From Nectonema munidae (taxonomy: Eukaryota; Nematomorpha; Nectonematoida; Nectonematidae), in assembly GCA_030549495.1 (NCBI GenBank), contig JAUIRK010000297.1, forward strand, positions 462,201 through 526,200: 64,000 nt of DNA. The letters are read 5' to 3'. This document shows, piece by piece, positions 34,815-48,267 of the stretch. The position numbers and the translations under genes are program-made. The notes under the pieces were generated by a model. That model worked only from the letters and a program-made list of their open reading frames with translations. It was not told where the DNA came from and did not search any database. Position 1 is the first letter of the stretch. Each line of letters starts with the position of its first letter.

Positions 34815-35392
34815 GGTGCGTAGAAAAATGCCCCCAATTAAAAAGTAGGAACCCCCAGTAAAAATGCCACCGAAAAAATGCCCCAATTTAAAATTAGGAA
34901 AAAATGATGCCCCAACACAAGAAATTTCAAAAAATTATTAATTAAAATTAAAAAAATTTTTTTTAAAAAAGATGTCAAATAAAGATTTTTGTAAAAAAAC
35001 AAAAAGTTAACTTTTTATCTAAAACATTTAAAATTTAATTAAAGTAAACTAAAAAACTCAGCATAGGAAACTTTTTTAAATACAAAAATTTTTTTATAAA
35101 ACAGCAAATATTTTTGGACTTTGTGTGTATCAGAAAACTTTCTAAATATAATTTGTGTTTTAACTAATTTTTAAGAACACATTCCCACAAATCTGCACCT
35201 TTGCTATTGTTTTCAAGAACTTTATAAAGAAAAAAACCCTATAGATTAAGAAATTTTAGAAATTTAGCCTTTCGTGGTACCAAATAAAAATATTATATAA
35301 TTTAAAAAAATCATGAAAATCAAAAATTAGGAGGCATTTTTTCCTACTTTTTAATTGGGGCATTTTTTCTGGGGGCATTTTTACCTACAACC
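34815..35392. mobile_element. MULE-like MITE with perfect 9-bp target duplication
   Basis: ATCGAATAT flanks both sides (34806-34814 and 35393-35401). The 578-bp element has long inverted ends rich in AAAAATGCCCC and AATTAAAAAGTAGGAA, repeated several times at each end. There is no open frame of note. A 9-bp duplication with long, internally repetitive TIRs fits the MULE class; the superfamily is an inference. Confidence 0.85.
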
Positions 35393-35924
35393 ATCGAATA
35401 TACACTAGTTTAAAAAAATCCAAAATTGTTAGGGGGTGGAATAGGCTTTTCATTTGATAAATGAAGTAGTCTACCAGGCACATTACAGGAATTGATGAAA
35501 GGATATTTGATTCATAGAGAAAACAAATAACTGAAGGTTGGATAGTTTTATATATGAGTGAATGTAAAAGGCAAAGAGTCTACTAGACACCCTGCGATGT
35601 TTATATGAAAAAATGTGATTGATTCAGGGGCAAGGGTATAAAACGAAGTTATAATTGTGCAAACAAAAATAAAACAAAAAATTAAGATCGCATTATTTCA
35701 TTTTACTCAGCATCATTCAAAAATAGTTTAAAAGCAAAATTGATACACGCTACAAAAAGTAAAATAACTTTTAACATTTTGCAATGATTTGCCTTTTATA
35801 ATAACTTTTAAAGAAAAAAAGTATATCAGAAAAAGTTATAGAGCTACAAAACAACTAAAAAAAATTTAGAGCATAACTTAAGTTTTTTGAAAACTAATTT
35901 GACGTATCCCCTACAGCATACTCT

Positions 35925-36020
35925 ATGGGTGGCATGACAGGTTGGTTGAGATGATGGACTCAGCACGGAAGCCTCTGGATTCGATTCCTTATCGATACGA
36001 ATTTGTTCATAGTTTGAAAT
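35925..36020 (+). repeat. tRNA-derived SINE next to the satellite
   Basis: GGTTGGTTGAGATGATGGAC resembles an A-box arm and GGATTCGATTCC (35978-35989) is a B box. The element ends within 20-30 bp of the first satellite unit. Confidence 0.55.
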
Positions 36021-36038
36021 AAGCGGTACATCAGTGAC

Positions 36039-39000
36039 CACCGCATACCCTACGATTAGTTCCGTGCGACGATTCGCCGCATACCCTACGATTAGTTGCG
36101 TGCGACGTTTCGCCGCATACCCTACGATTAGTCCCGTGCGACGATTCGCGGCATACCCTACGATTAGTCCCGTGCGACGATTAGTCCCGTGCGACGATTC
36201 GCGGCATACCCTACGATTAGTCCCGTGCGACGATTCACCGCATACCCTACGATTAGTTCCGTGCGACGATTCGCCGCATACCCTACGATTAGTCCCGTGC
36301 GACGATTCGCCGCATACCCTACGATTAGTCCCGTGCGACGATTAGTCCCGTGCGACGATTCGCCGCATACCCTACGATTAGTCCCGTGCGACGATTCACC
36401 GCATATCCTACGATTAGTTCCGTGCGACGATTCGCGGCATACCCTACGATTAGTCCCGTGCGACGATTCGCCGAATACCCTACGATTAGTCCCGTGCGAC
36501 GATTAGTCCCGTGCGACGATTCGCCGCATACCCTACGATTAGTCCCGTGCGACGATTCGCGGCATACCCTACGATTAGTCCCGTGCGACGATTCGCCGCA
36601 TACCCTACGATTAGTTCCGTGCGACGATTCGCGGCATACCCTACGATTAGTCCCGTGCGACGATTAGTCCCGTGCGACGATTCGCGGCATACCCTACGAT
36701 TAGTCCCGTGCGACGATTCACCGCATACCCTACGATTAGTTCCGTGCGACGATTCGCCGCATACCCTACCATTAGTCCCGTGCGACGATTCGCCGCATAC
36801 CCTACGATTAGTCCCGTGCGACGATTAGTCCCGTGCGACGATTCGCCGCATACCCTACGATTAGTCCCGTGCGACGATTCGCGGCATACCCTACGATTAG
36901 TCCCGTGCGACGATTCGCGGCATACCCTACGATTAGTCCCGTGCGACGATTCGCGGCATACCCTACGATTAGTCCCGTGCGACGATTCGCCGCATACCCT
37001 ACGATTAGTTCCGTGCGACGATTCGCCGCATACCCTACGATTAGTCCCGTGCGACGATTCGCCGCATATCCCTACGATTAGTCCCGTGCGACGATTCGCG
37101 GCATACCCTACGATTAGTCCCGTGCGACGATTCGCCGCATACCCTACGATTAGTCCCGTGCGACGATTCGCGGCATACCCTACGATTAGTCCCGTGCGAC
37201 GATTCGCGGCATACCCTACGATTAGTCCCGTGCGACGATTCGCGGCATACCCTACGATTAGTCCCGTGCGACGATTCGCGGCATACCCTACGATTAGTCC
37301 CGTGCGACGATTAGTCCCGTGCGACGATTCGCGGCATACCCTACGATTAGTCCCGTGCGACGATTCACCGCATACCCTACGATTAGTTCCGTGCGACGAT
37401 TCGCCGCATACCCTACGATTAGTCCCGTGCGACGATTCGCCGCATACCCTACGATTAGTCCCGTGCGACGATTAGTCCCGTGCGACGATTCGCCGCATAC
37501 CCTACGATTAGTCCCGTGCGACGATTCGCGGCATACCCTACGATTAGTCCCGTGCGACGATTCGCCGCATACCCTACGATTAGTTCCGTGCGACGATTCG
37601 CGGCATACCCTACGATTAGTCCCGTGCGACGATTCACCGCATACCCTACGATTAGTTCCGTGCGACGATTCGCCGCATACCCTACGATTAGTCCCGTGCG
37701 ACGATTCGCCGCATACCCTACGATTAGTCCCGTGCGACGATTAGTCCCGTGCGACGATTCGCCGCATACCCTACGATTAGTCCCCTGCGACGATTCGCGG
37801 CATACCCTACGATTAGTCCCGTGCGACGATTTGCCGCATACCCTACGATTAGTTCCGTGCGACGATTCGCGGCATACCCTACGATTAGTTCCGTGCGACG
37901 ATTAGTCCCGTGCGACGATTCGCGGCATACCCTACGATTAGTCCCGTGCGACGATTTGCCGCATACCCTACGATTAGTTCCGTGCGACGATTCGCGGCAT
38001 ACCCTACGATTAGTCCCGTGCGACGATTAGTCCCGTGCGACGATTCGCGGCATACCCTACGATTAGTCCCGTGCGACGATTCACCGCATACCCTACGATT
38101 AGTTCCGTGCGACGATTCGCCGCATACCCTACGATTAGTCCCGTGCGACGATTCGCCGCATACCCTACGATTAGTCCCGTGCGACGATTAGTCCCGTGCG
38201 ACGATTCGCCGCATACCCTACGATTAATCCCGTGCGACGATTCGCGGCATACCCTACGATTAGTCCCGTGCGACGATTCGCCGCATACCCTACGATTAGT
38301 TCCGTGCGACGATTCGCGGCATACCCTACGATTAGTCCCGTGCGACGATTCGCCGCATACCCTACGATTAGTTCCGTGCGACGATTCGCCGCATACCCTA
38401 CGATTAGTCCCGTGCGACGATTCGCCGCATACCCTACGATTAGTCCCGTGCGACGATTCGCGGCATACCCTACGATTAGTCCCGTGCGACGATTCGCCGC
38501 ATACCCTACGATTAGTCCCGTGCGACGATTCGCGGCATACCCTACGATTAGTCCCGTACGACGATTAGTCCCGTGCGACGATTCGCGGCATACCCTACGA
38601 TTAGTCCCCTGCGACGATTCGCGGCATACCCTACGATTAGTCCCGTGCGACGATTAGTCCCGTGCGACGATTCGCCGCATACCCTACGATTAGTCCCGTG
38701 CGACGATTCGCCGCATACCCTACGATTAGTCCCGTGCGACGATTCGCGGCATACCCTACGATTAGTCCCGTGCGACGATTAGTCCCGTGCGACGATTCGC
38801 GGCATACCCTACGATTAGTCCCGTGCGACGATTCACCGCATACCCTACGATTAGTTCCGTGCGACGATTCGCCGCATACCCTACGATTAGTCCCGTGCGA
38901 CGATTCGCCGCATACCCTACGATTAGTCCCGTGCGACGATTAGTCCCGTGCGACGATTCGCCGCATACCCTACGATTAGTCCCCTGCGACGATTCGCGGC

Positions 39001-42000
39001 ATACCCTACGATTAGTCCCGTGCGACGATTCGCCGCATACCCTACGATTAGTCCCGTGCGACGATTCGCGGCATACCCTACGATTAGTCCCGTGCGACGA
39101 TTCGCGGCATACCCTACGATTAGTCCCGTACGACGATTAGTCCCGTGCGACGATTCGCGGCATACCCTACGATTAGTCCCGTGCGACGATTCACCGCATA
39201 CCCTACGATTAGTTCCGTGCGACGATTCGCGGCATACCCTACGATTAGTCCCGTGCGACGATTCGCCGCATACCCTACGATTAGTCCCGTGCGACGATTA
39301 GTCCCGTGCGACGATTCGCCGCATACCCTACGATTAGTCCCCTGCGACGATTCGCGGCATACCCTACGATTAGTCCCGTGCGACGATTCGCCGCATACCC
39401 TACGATTAGTTCCGTGCGACGATTCGCGGCATACCCTACGATTAGTCCCGTGCGACGATTCGCCGCATACCCTACGATTAGTCCCGTGCGACGATTAGTC
39501 CCGTGCGACGATTCGCCGCATACCCTACGATTAGTCCCCTGCGACGATTCGCGGCATACCCTACGATTAGTCCCGTGCGACGATTCGCCGCATACCCTAC
39601 GATTAGTTCCGTGCGACGATTCGCCGCATACCCTACGATTAGTCCCGTGCGACGATTAGTCCCGTGCGACGATTCGCCGCATACCCTACGATTAGTCCCC
39701 TGCGACGATTCGCGGCATACCCTACGATTAGTTCCGTGCGACGATTCGCCGCATACCCTACGATTAGTCCCGTGCGACGATTCGCGGCATACCCTACGAT
39801 TAGTCCCGTGCGACGATTAGTCCCGTGCGACGATTCGCCGCATACCCTACGATTAGTCCCGTGCGACGATTCGCCGCATACCCTACGATTAGTCCCGTGC
39901 GACGATTCGCGGCATACCCTACGATTAGTCCCGTGCGACGATTAGTCCCGTGCGACGATTCGCGGCATACCCTACGATTAGTCCCGTGCGACGATTCACC
40001 GCATACCCTACGATTAGTTCCGTGCGACGATTCGCCGCATACCCTACGATTAGTCCCGTGCGACGATTCGCCGCATACCCTACGATTAGTCCCGTGCGAC
40101 GATTAGTCCCGTGCGACGATTCGCCGCATACCCTACGATTAGTCCCCTGCGACGATTCGCGGCATACCCTACGATTAGTCCCGTGCGATGATTCGCCGCA
40201 TACCCTACGATTAGTCCCGTGCGACGATTCGCGGCATACCCTACGATTAGTCCCGTGCGACGATTCGCGGCATACCCTACGATTAGTCCCGTACGACGAT
40301 TAGTCCCGTGCGAAGATTCGCGGCATACCCTACGATTAGTCCCGTGCGACGATTCACCGCATACCCTACGATTAGTTCCGTGCGACGATTCGCGGCATAC
40401 CCTACGATTAGTCCCGTGCGACGATTCGCCGCATACCCTACGATTAGTCCCGTGCGACGATTAGTCCCGTGCGACGATTCGCCGCATACCCTACGATTAG
40501 TCCCGTGCGACGATTCGCGGCATACCCTACGATTAGTCCCGTGCGACGATTCGCCGCATACCCTACGATTAGTTCCGTGCGACGATTCGCCGCATACCCT
40601 ACGATTAGTCCCGTGCGACGATTCGCCGCATACCCTACGATTAGTCCCCTGCGACGATTCGCGGCATACCCTACGATTAGTCCCGTGCGACGATTCGCCG
40701 CATACCCTACGATTAGTCCCGTGCGACGATTCGCCGCATACCCTACGATTATTCCCGTGCGACGATTCGCGGCATACCCTACGATTAGTCCCGTGCGACG
40801 ATTAGTCCCGTGCGACGATTCGCGGCATACCCTACGATTAGTCCCGTGCGACGATTCACCGCATACCCTACGATTAGTTCCGTGCGACGATTCGCGGCAT
40901 ACCCTACGATTAGTCCCGTGCGACGATTCGCCGCATACCCTACGATTAGTCCCGTGCGACGATTAGTCCCGTGCGACGATTCGCCGCATACCCTACGATT
41001 AGTCCCCTGCGACGATTCGCGGCATACCCTACGATTAGTCCCGTGCGACGATTCGCCGCATACCCTACGATTAGTCCCGTGCGACGATTCGCGGCATACC
41101 CTACGATTAGTCCCGTGCGACGATTCGCGGCATACCCTACGATTAGTCCCGTACGACGATTAGTCCCGTGCGACGATTCGCGGCATACCCTACGATTAGT
41201 CCCCTGCGACGATTCGCGGCATACCCTACGATTAGTCCCGTGCGACGATTAGTCCCGTGCGACGATTCGCCGCATACCCTACGATTAGTCCCGTGCGACG
41301 ATTCGCCGCATACCCTACGATTAGTCCCGTGCGACGATTCGCGGCATACCCTACGATTAGTCCCGTGCGACGATTAGTCCCGTGCGACGATTCGCGGCAT
41401 ACCCTACGATTAGTCCCGTGCGACGATTCACCGCATACCCTACGATTAGTTCCGTGCGACGATTCGCCGCATACCCTACGATTAGTCCCGTGCGACGATT
41501 CGCCGCATACCCTACGATTAGTTCCGTGCGACGATTCGCCGCATACCCTACGATTAGTCCCGTGCGACGATTCGCGGCATACCCTACGATTAGTCCCGTG
41601 CGACGATTCGCCGCATACCCTACGATTAGTCCCGTGCGACGATTCGCGGCATACCCTACGATTAGTCCCGTGCGACGATTCGCCGCATACCCTACGATTA
41701 GTCCCGTGCGACGATTCGCGGCATACCCTACGATTAGTCCCGTGCGACGATTCGCCGCATACCCTACGATTAGTCCCGTGCGACGATTCGCCGCATACCC
41801 TACGATTAGTCCCGTGCGACGATTCACCGCATACCCTACGATTAGTTCCGTGCGACGATTCGCCGCATACCCTACGATTAGTCCCGTGCGACGATTCGCC
41901 GCATACCCTACGATTAGTTCCGTGCGACGATTCGCCGCATACCCTACGATTAGTTCCGTGCGACGATTCGCCGCATACCCTACGATTAGTTCCGTGCGAC

Positions 42001-44732
42001 GATTCGCCGCATACCCTACGATTAGTTCCGTGCGACGATTCGCCGCATACCCTACGATTAGTCCCGTGCGACGATTCACCGCATACCCTACGATTAGTCC
42101 CGTGCGACGATTCGCCGCATACCCTACGATTAGTTCCGTGCGACGATTCGCCGCATACCCTACGATTAGTCCCGTGCGACGATTCGCGGCATACCCTACG
42201 ATTAGTCCCGTGCGACGATTCGCCGCATACCCTACGATTAGTCCCGTGCGACGATTCGCCGCATACCCTACGATTAGTCCCGTGCGACGATTCGCGGCAT
42301 ACCCTACGATTAGTCCCGTGCGACGATTAGTCCCGTGCGACGATTCGCGGCATACCCTACGATTAGTCCCGTGCGACGATTCACCGCATACCCTACGATT
42401 AGTTCCGTGCGACGATTCGCCGCATACCCTACGATTAGTCCCGTGCGACGATTCGCCGCATACCCTACGATTAGTCCCGTGCGACGATTCGCCGCATACC
42501 CTACGATTAGTCCCGTGCGACGATTCGCCGCATACCCTACGATTAGTCCCGTGCGACGATTCGCCGCATACCCTACGATTAGTTCCGTGCGACGATTCGC
42601 CGCATACCCTACGATTAGTTCCGTGCGACGATTCGCCGCATACCCTACGATTAGTTCCGTGCGACGATTCGCGGCATACCCTACGATTAGTCCCGTGCGA
42701 CGATTCGCCGCATACCCTACGATTAGTCCCGTGCGACGATTCGCGGCATACCCTACGATTAGTCCCGTGCGACGATTCACCGCATACCCTACGATTAGTT
42801 CCGTGCGACGATTCGCCGCATACCCTACGATTAGTTCCGTGCGACGATTCGCCGCATACCCTACGATTAGTTCCGTGCGACGATTCGCGGCATACCCTAC
42901 GATTAGTCCCGTGCGACGATTCGCCGCATACCCTACGATTAGTCCCGTGCGACGATTCACCGCATACCCTACGATTAGTTCCGTGCGACGATTCGCCGCA
43001 TACCCTACGATTAGTCCCGTGCGACGATTCGCCGCATACCCTACGATTAGTTCCGTGCGACGATTCGCCGCATACCCTACGATTAGTTCCGTGCGACGAT
43101 TCGCCGCATACCCTACGATTAGTCCCGTGCGACGATTCGCGGCATACCCTACGATTAGTCCCGTGCGACGATTCGCCGCATACCCTACGATTAGTCCCGT
43201 GCGACGATTCGCCGCATACCCTACGATTAGTCCCGTGCGACGATTCGCGGCATACCCTACGATTAGTCCCGTGCGACGATTCACCGCATACCCTACGATT
43301 AGTTCCGTGCGACGATTCGCCGCATACCCTACGATTAGTTCCGTGCGACGATTCGCCGCATACCCTACGATTAGTCCCGTGCGACGATTCACCGCATACC
43401 CTACGATTAGTTCCGTGCGACGATTCGCCGCATACCCTACGATTAGTTCCGTGCGACGATTCGCCGCATACCCTACGATTAGTCCCGTGCGACGATTCGC
43501 GGCATACCCTACGATTAGTCCCGTGCGACGATTCGCCGCATACCCTACGATTAGTTCCGTGCGACGATTCGCCGCATACCCTACGATTAGTCCCGTGCGA
43601 CGATTCGCCGCATACCCTACGATTAGTCCCGTGCGACGATTCGCCGCATACCCTACGATTAGTTCCGTGCGACGATTCGCGGCATACCCTACGATTAGTC
43701 CCGTGCGACGATTCGCCGCATACCCTACGATTAGTCCCGTGCGACGATTCGCCGCATACCCTACGATTAGTCCCGTGCGACGATTCGCCGCATACCCTAC
43801 GATTAGTCCCGTGCGACGATTCGCCGCATACCCTACGATTAGTCCCGTGCGACGATTCGCCGCATACCCTACGATTAGTTCCGTGCGACGATTCGCCGCA
43901 TACCCTACGATTAGTCCCGTGCGACGATTCGCCGCATACCCTACGATTAGTCCCGTGCGACGATTCGCCGCATACCCTACGATTAGTCCCGTGCGACGAT
44001 TCGCCGCATACCCTACGATTAGTTCCGTGCGACGATTCGCCGCATACCCTACGATTAGTCCCGTGCGACGATTCGCGGCATACCCTACGATTAGTCCCGT
44101 GCGACGATTCGCCGCATACCCTACGATAAGTCCCGTGCGACGATTCACCGCATACCCTACGATTAGTCCCGTGCGACGATTCGCCGCATACCCTACGATT
44201 AGTCCCGTGCGACGATTCGCCGCATACCCTACGATTAGTCCCGTGCGACGATTCACCGCATACCCTACGATTAGTCCCGTGCGACGATTCGCGGCATACC
44301 CTACGATTAGTCCCGTGCGACGATTCACCGCATACCCTACGATTAGTTCCGTGCGACGATTCGCCGCATACCCTACGATTAGTTCCGTGCGACGATTCGC
44401 CGCATACCCTACGATTAGTTCCGTGCGACGATTCGCCGCATACCCTACGATTAGTCCCGTGCGACGATTCGCGGCATACCCTACGATTAGTCCCGTGCGA
44501 CGATTCGCCGCATACCCTACGATTAGTTCCGTGCGACGATTCGCCGCATACCCTACGATTAGTCCCGTGCGACGATTCGCGGCATACCCTACGATTAGTC
44601 CCGTGCGACGATTCACCGCATACCCTACGATTAGTTCCGTGCGACGATTCGCCGCATACCCTACGATTAGTTCCGTGCGACGATTCGCCGCATACCCTAC
44701 GATTAGTTCCGTGCGACGATTCGCCACATACC
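36039..44732. repeat. 8.7-kb satellite: 36-bp units with interspersed 17-bp half-units
   Basis: The unit is half A, CGATTCGCCGCATACCCTA (19 bp), plus half B, CGATTAGTCCCGTGCGA (17 bp); both halves begin CGATT. About 227 full units are present. About 30 solitary half-B copies occur at distances of 36n+17 (89, 125, 161, 197 bp) from 36.17 to 42.33 kb, then none in the last 2.4 kb. A 161+197 pattern of 358 bp recurs (38787/39145/39503, 39950/40308, 40810/41168), a higher-order repeat. Variant positions are few: GCC/GCG/ACC, GTCCC/GTTCC, and CCCGTG/CCCCTG. The unit is 58% GC with six CpG per 36 bp, unlike the A/T-rich flanks. Because 36 is divisible by 3 and the unit avoids stops in several frames, it creates spurious open frames up to about 900 codons on both strands (RRFAAYPTISPV, SPHTLRLVPCDD, NRRTGLIVGYAA). 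I see no evidence that these are translated. Confidence 0.97.
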
Positions 44733-44929
44733 AGATATAATCAATGTAGATCTATATAATCACATGGTTGCAAATTAAGTGTTTATAAACGACACTCCTA
44801 TTACATTGTTTAAGCCTATCCTTCATTGTTTTATTAACACTTTGTTTTGACATTGTAATTTATTAAAACCACTATATAATAATTTTTTAACTGCTTTAAC
44901 ATATTTAAAAATTGTTTTGTAATAACTAT

Positions 44930-46150
44930 GCTAAACCCCACCGATATATGTGATAATCAGGACAAGGAAAAATTGACCCAAAAAATTGGAAAAAATTGAC
45001 TTTTACTCAGAGAAAAAATTGACTTTATTGACTTTTTAAAGTTTCATTGAATTGAACAAGTATAGACACTTTAGAGAAAGTATTGAAAATTATTTCAAAG
45101 AATCCATGACTTTGTAATACAACAACATATAATTAATGACATCTGATTTAAATTTCTGTCATTTTCTAGCGTTTTTTCAGCTGAGAAGATCTTTCTACTT
45201 CTAAAGTTAAAACTTGACAATTTTGTAATTTGGGATAAGTACTGCGAGAGATTTGAGAGTTTTCCATATTCATGATTTTATTGACTTCATTTTATTTGAA
45301 TCTATTTTCAAGATAACTTTTAACGCCACATTCGACATTAAATGAAATAATGCTGAAACAAGTAAAGGCATCCTCGACTGAAAAAGTCTCTATGTTGACT
45401 TTTTCCGACTAAATCAATGAATCGTGTATATTCTCTAATTATTATTGTTAGCAAGTTTTGACACAGATTTTCTTTTTTTTAACAATTTCTTGATTGGCAA
45501 TAAAATTCCAACATCTTCATCATTAATTTCTTCACTGCTGGAAGATTTTAATGAAAATATTTTGCTGTTTGCAACCAATTTGTCAATTTCGTTACAATTG
45601 GAACTGAAGTGTTGCCGATAGTTTAGAAAATAGAACGTCTTTTTCTATTACTAATTTTGAATGATTTAATGCCGGTAATCTACAATTTTACAGGATAACT
45701 GAACTTTTAAGGTAAACTTGTGTAAAAGATGTGAAAAACATGCAATGATAAAAAAGTTTGTGAATAAAATTCCATAACTTCTGCAGCGTATGTAACCGGG
45801 TTTGTCAACAAAATAAATTTGTCTTACAAAAAACCTCTTCATGTTTAACCTCAGCCAGGCAAACTTTACAGTAAAACCTTTTATTAGATGAAAAAAGCCC
45901 AACTATTGTTGAAGTGATGACATAAAGAAGAAATCTTGTATGTATCGCTTATAATAATTTTAGGCACATTGAATCAAAAAGTATTAAATATAAAAATTGA
46001 CTTTATTGACCTAAACTCCAAAAATTGACTTTGAATGACTTAAAAATTTGAAATTAGTTCAAAATTTTTTAGACTAAACAAGTAAAGATCTTCAAAAAGT
46101 TTTTGCTAAACGGAAATAAAAGTTGACTTTATTGACTTTTACTCGCCCTC
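44930..46150 (-). mobile_element. Decayed element with TTGACTTTATTGAC-rich ends
   Basis: Both margins are packed with AAAAATTGACTTTATTGAC-type words; the right margin ends TTTTACTCGCCCTCGTGATAA. A related fragment lies at 55020-55185 (TTTTACTCGCTATGCTTATC). On the minus strand near 45870 a Cys-x2-Cys segment FYCKVCLAEVK hints at a BED-type zinc finger of a hAT transposase. Weak evidence for the superfamily. Confidence 0.4.
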
Positions 46151-47780
46151 GTGATAATTGAAAAACTTTTGTACCTTTATGATTGTATGAATGCGTTTAT
46201 CAAAGAAAAAGAAACTTTTAGCCATTTTTTGTGAAAAATAAAAAAAAAGCGTTGAAAAACATGGTTGAAGCACATTATTGATTTTTTTCACAATTAGTGA
46301 AATCCTCGTTGCAAAGGTATTCATTTTAAGTTTTTAAATGTATTTTTAAGAAAGAAAATGTATTTAGAAAATGGCTAAAACAAAATAGACTCAGAAAGAA
46401 CTGATAATTAATATTTGAACTGTAAAACCAAGAACGACCAACTTTCTATTACAATCAAATTGAAAAACAAAAACACAAACATTCTAATCTCCAATCAAAA
46501 TTAATTGAAGGAATCGACACCTATAAAGCGTCCCACACTCAAAAAATGACGTTTTGGTCTGGATGAAAGAAAAGTAAGAACAGTTACCACTTTTATGTAG
46601 TTTGGTGAAAAAATGCTCTAATCAGCTAAAATCAAATGAAATATTTACGATCAAATTTTATTACCAACAAAAGGATGAATTTGGATCTAGAAACAGTTGA
46701 AAACCCGCTTGGACTCCTTAAATGCCTCCCCGCAGCACTGTGGTATTAGTGAAAAATTAAGCACATCACTGAACCAACTAACGCTCTAAGATTGTACTAA
46801 GAAATTGAGGGAAGGCAGAAAGTTAAATTCGACATCTCTAGTTTGACACTCCAGTTACGTGATCAGTTTTTGAGAAGCAAACATAGCTCAGATCAGCGTA
46901 GATATGGAAAAGACTATACTCACTTGCATCGTCAAACAACTTTTTTTGTTCCAAATAAACTGTTCTACATGTCAATATATAGACCAGATATGGAAAAGTG
47001 CACTTATATATGCAATGTCCGTGCAGGAAGTATGGATTCTAGCATTTAATGAGTTCTGTAGCAACAGGCAAATGCGCTCTTTCTATTGGACAGAGAGAAA
47101 CTATAAGAAACCTTGTTTGTGTAATTAATGAGTGCGCTCCTTCACTGACTGAATTTGACCACATGTGTCTTACACATAGTTCTATTGTGCTCTAGCACCA
47201 GTTGTCCTTGAGAAGTGCGGTTGCAAGGAGTGGATGGAGATATAAAGCGCATGATTAATTAGTGAGAAGAAATTCCAGATCCAACTTTCCTTCTTCTATT
47301 CAAAGCATCTTTCTACACGTGGACAAAGTAGTGTATGCCTTTTTTTCTATACTTTCTCCCAAACTTTTATCCCATTACGAATCTTTTTTTAAACCCTTTA
47401 AGTTAGCTTTTGGATTTGTGAAAATAAACAGTGAAACATCATTTTATAAAAGTCTTCGATTAAAGTAAACAAGTGAAAAGTGTTTGTCTTAACTTTCTTG
47501 GTATACTTTATGTATATCAAAATGCCGGGAATTTAACAATAAGAGGGAGAGAGTCTACTTTTGGAATATTTTTCTTTGAAATTTTCATATTTCCTATTAA
47601 TTATATTATTTAATTATTTCTATTTGTCAAAGGAACTGTAAAAATGGTATTCGATTTTCATAATCGTGTTTGCGAATATAAAGGAACAGTAGGTCGCTAT
47701 TCGTGTTAGCATAAAAATATATATTCCAGCATTTTATTCATTTCTTTCTGCCTTTTGACATTTTAGTATATATACCATTT
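46150..47780. other. Interval without a supported gene
   Basis: A slightly less A/T-rich stretch at 46840-47250 has short open frames on the plus strand, but none shows a family signature or convincing splice context. Confidence 0.4.
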
Positions 47781-47784
47781 TTAG

Positions 47785-47868
47785 TTCTAAAGTTTCTTTT
47801 TCAAATTCTAAAGTGTCTTTTTCAATTTCGAAAGTGTCTTTTTCAAATTCTAAAGTATCTTTTTTGAT
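47785..47868 (-). repeat. 21-bp minisatellite, four units, heptad-like in translation
   Basis: Units are TTCTAAAGTGTCTTTTTCAAA and close variants, four in a row. On the minus strand each unit gives seven residues of the type LEFEKDT, an amphipathic heptad, inside an open frame that continues to QKAERNE. It may be a coiled-coil tail of a neighbouring minus-strand element, or chance. Confidence 0.55.
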
Positions 47869-48267
47869 TTTACTTTTTTGAATAAGCGTTGAAGTCTTGT
47901 TTCTTATTATGTGCGATTATCAGGTTCTGTTAGACGTGTTGAAACTTGAAAGATACACTGATAATTTTCTAATTCTCCGCCTCTATTTTAATTCGATGCA
48001 ACTAGCAGTTCATTTATAGACAAGTTTTTAACTCTTCAATTTTTGCCTTCTTCATGGATTGTTTTTATATTATAGTAACATAGAATTAAAAAATTTTTTA
48101 GTTTGTATCGAAAGTTTCAACTAAGCAAAAAAGGGAATTTTAAAACTTATAGTTTCGAAAAACATTTTACATCCATTTTAATATCCATTATATAATGAAA
48201 AAAAGTGTTCACACAAACTTCTTTATTATCATTCAAGTAATTTAAAGCAAAAACAATATATCACATT

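Noticed and set aside
36039-44732. CRISPR array
   Set aside because: Units are contiguous tandem copies without unique spacers, and the genome is an intron-bearing eukaryote.
36034-44740. Dozens of long open frames reading as 12-residue repeats
   Set aside because: They arise in several frames and on both strands from a 36-bp tandem unit; no start context, splice site or non-repeat domain supports a gene.
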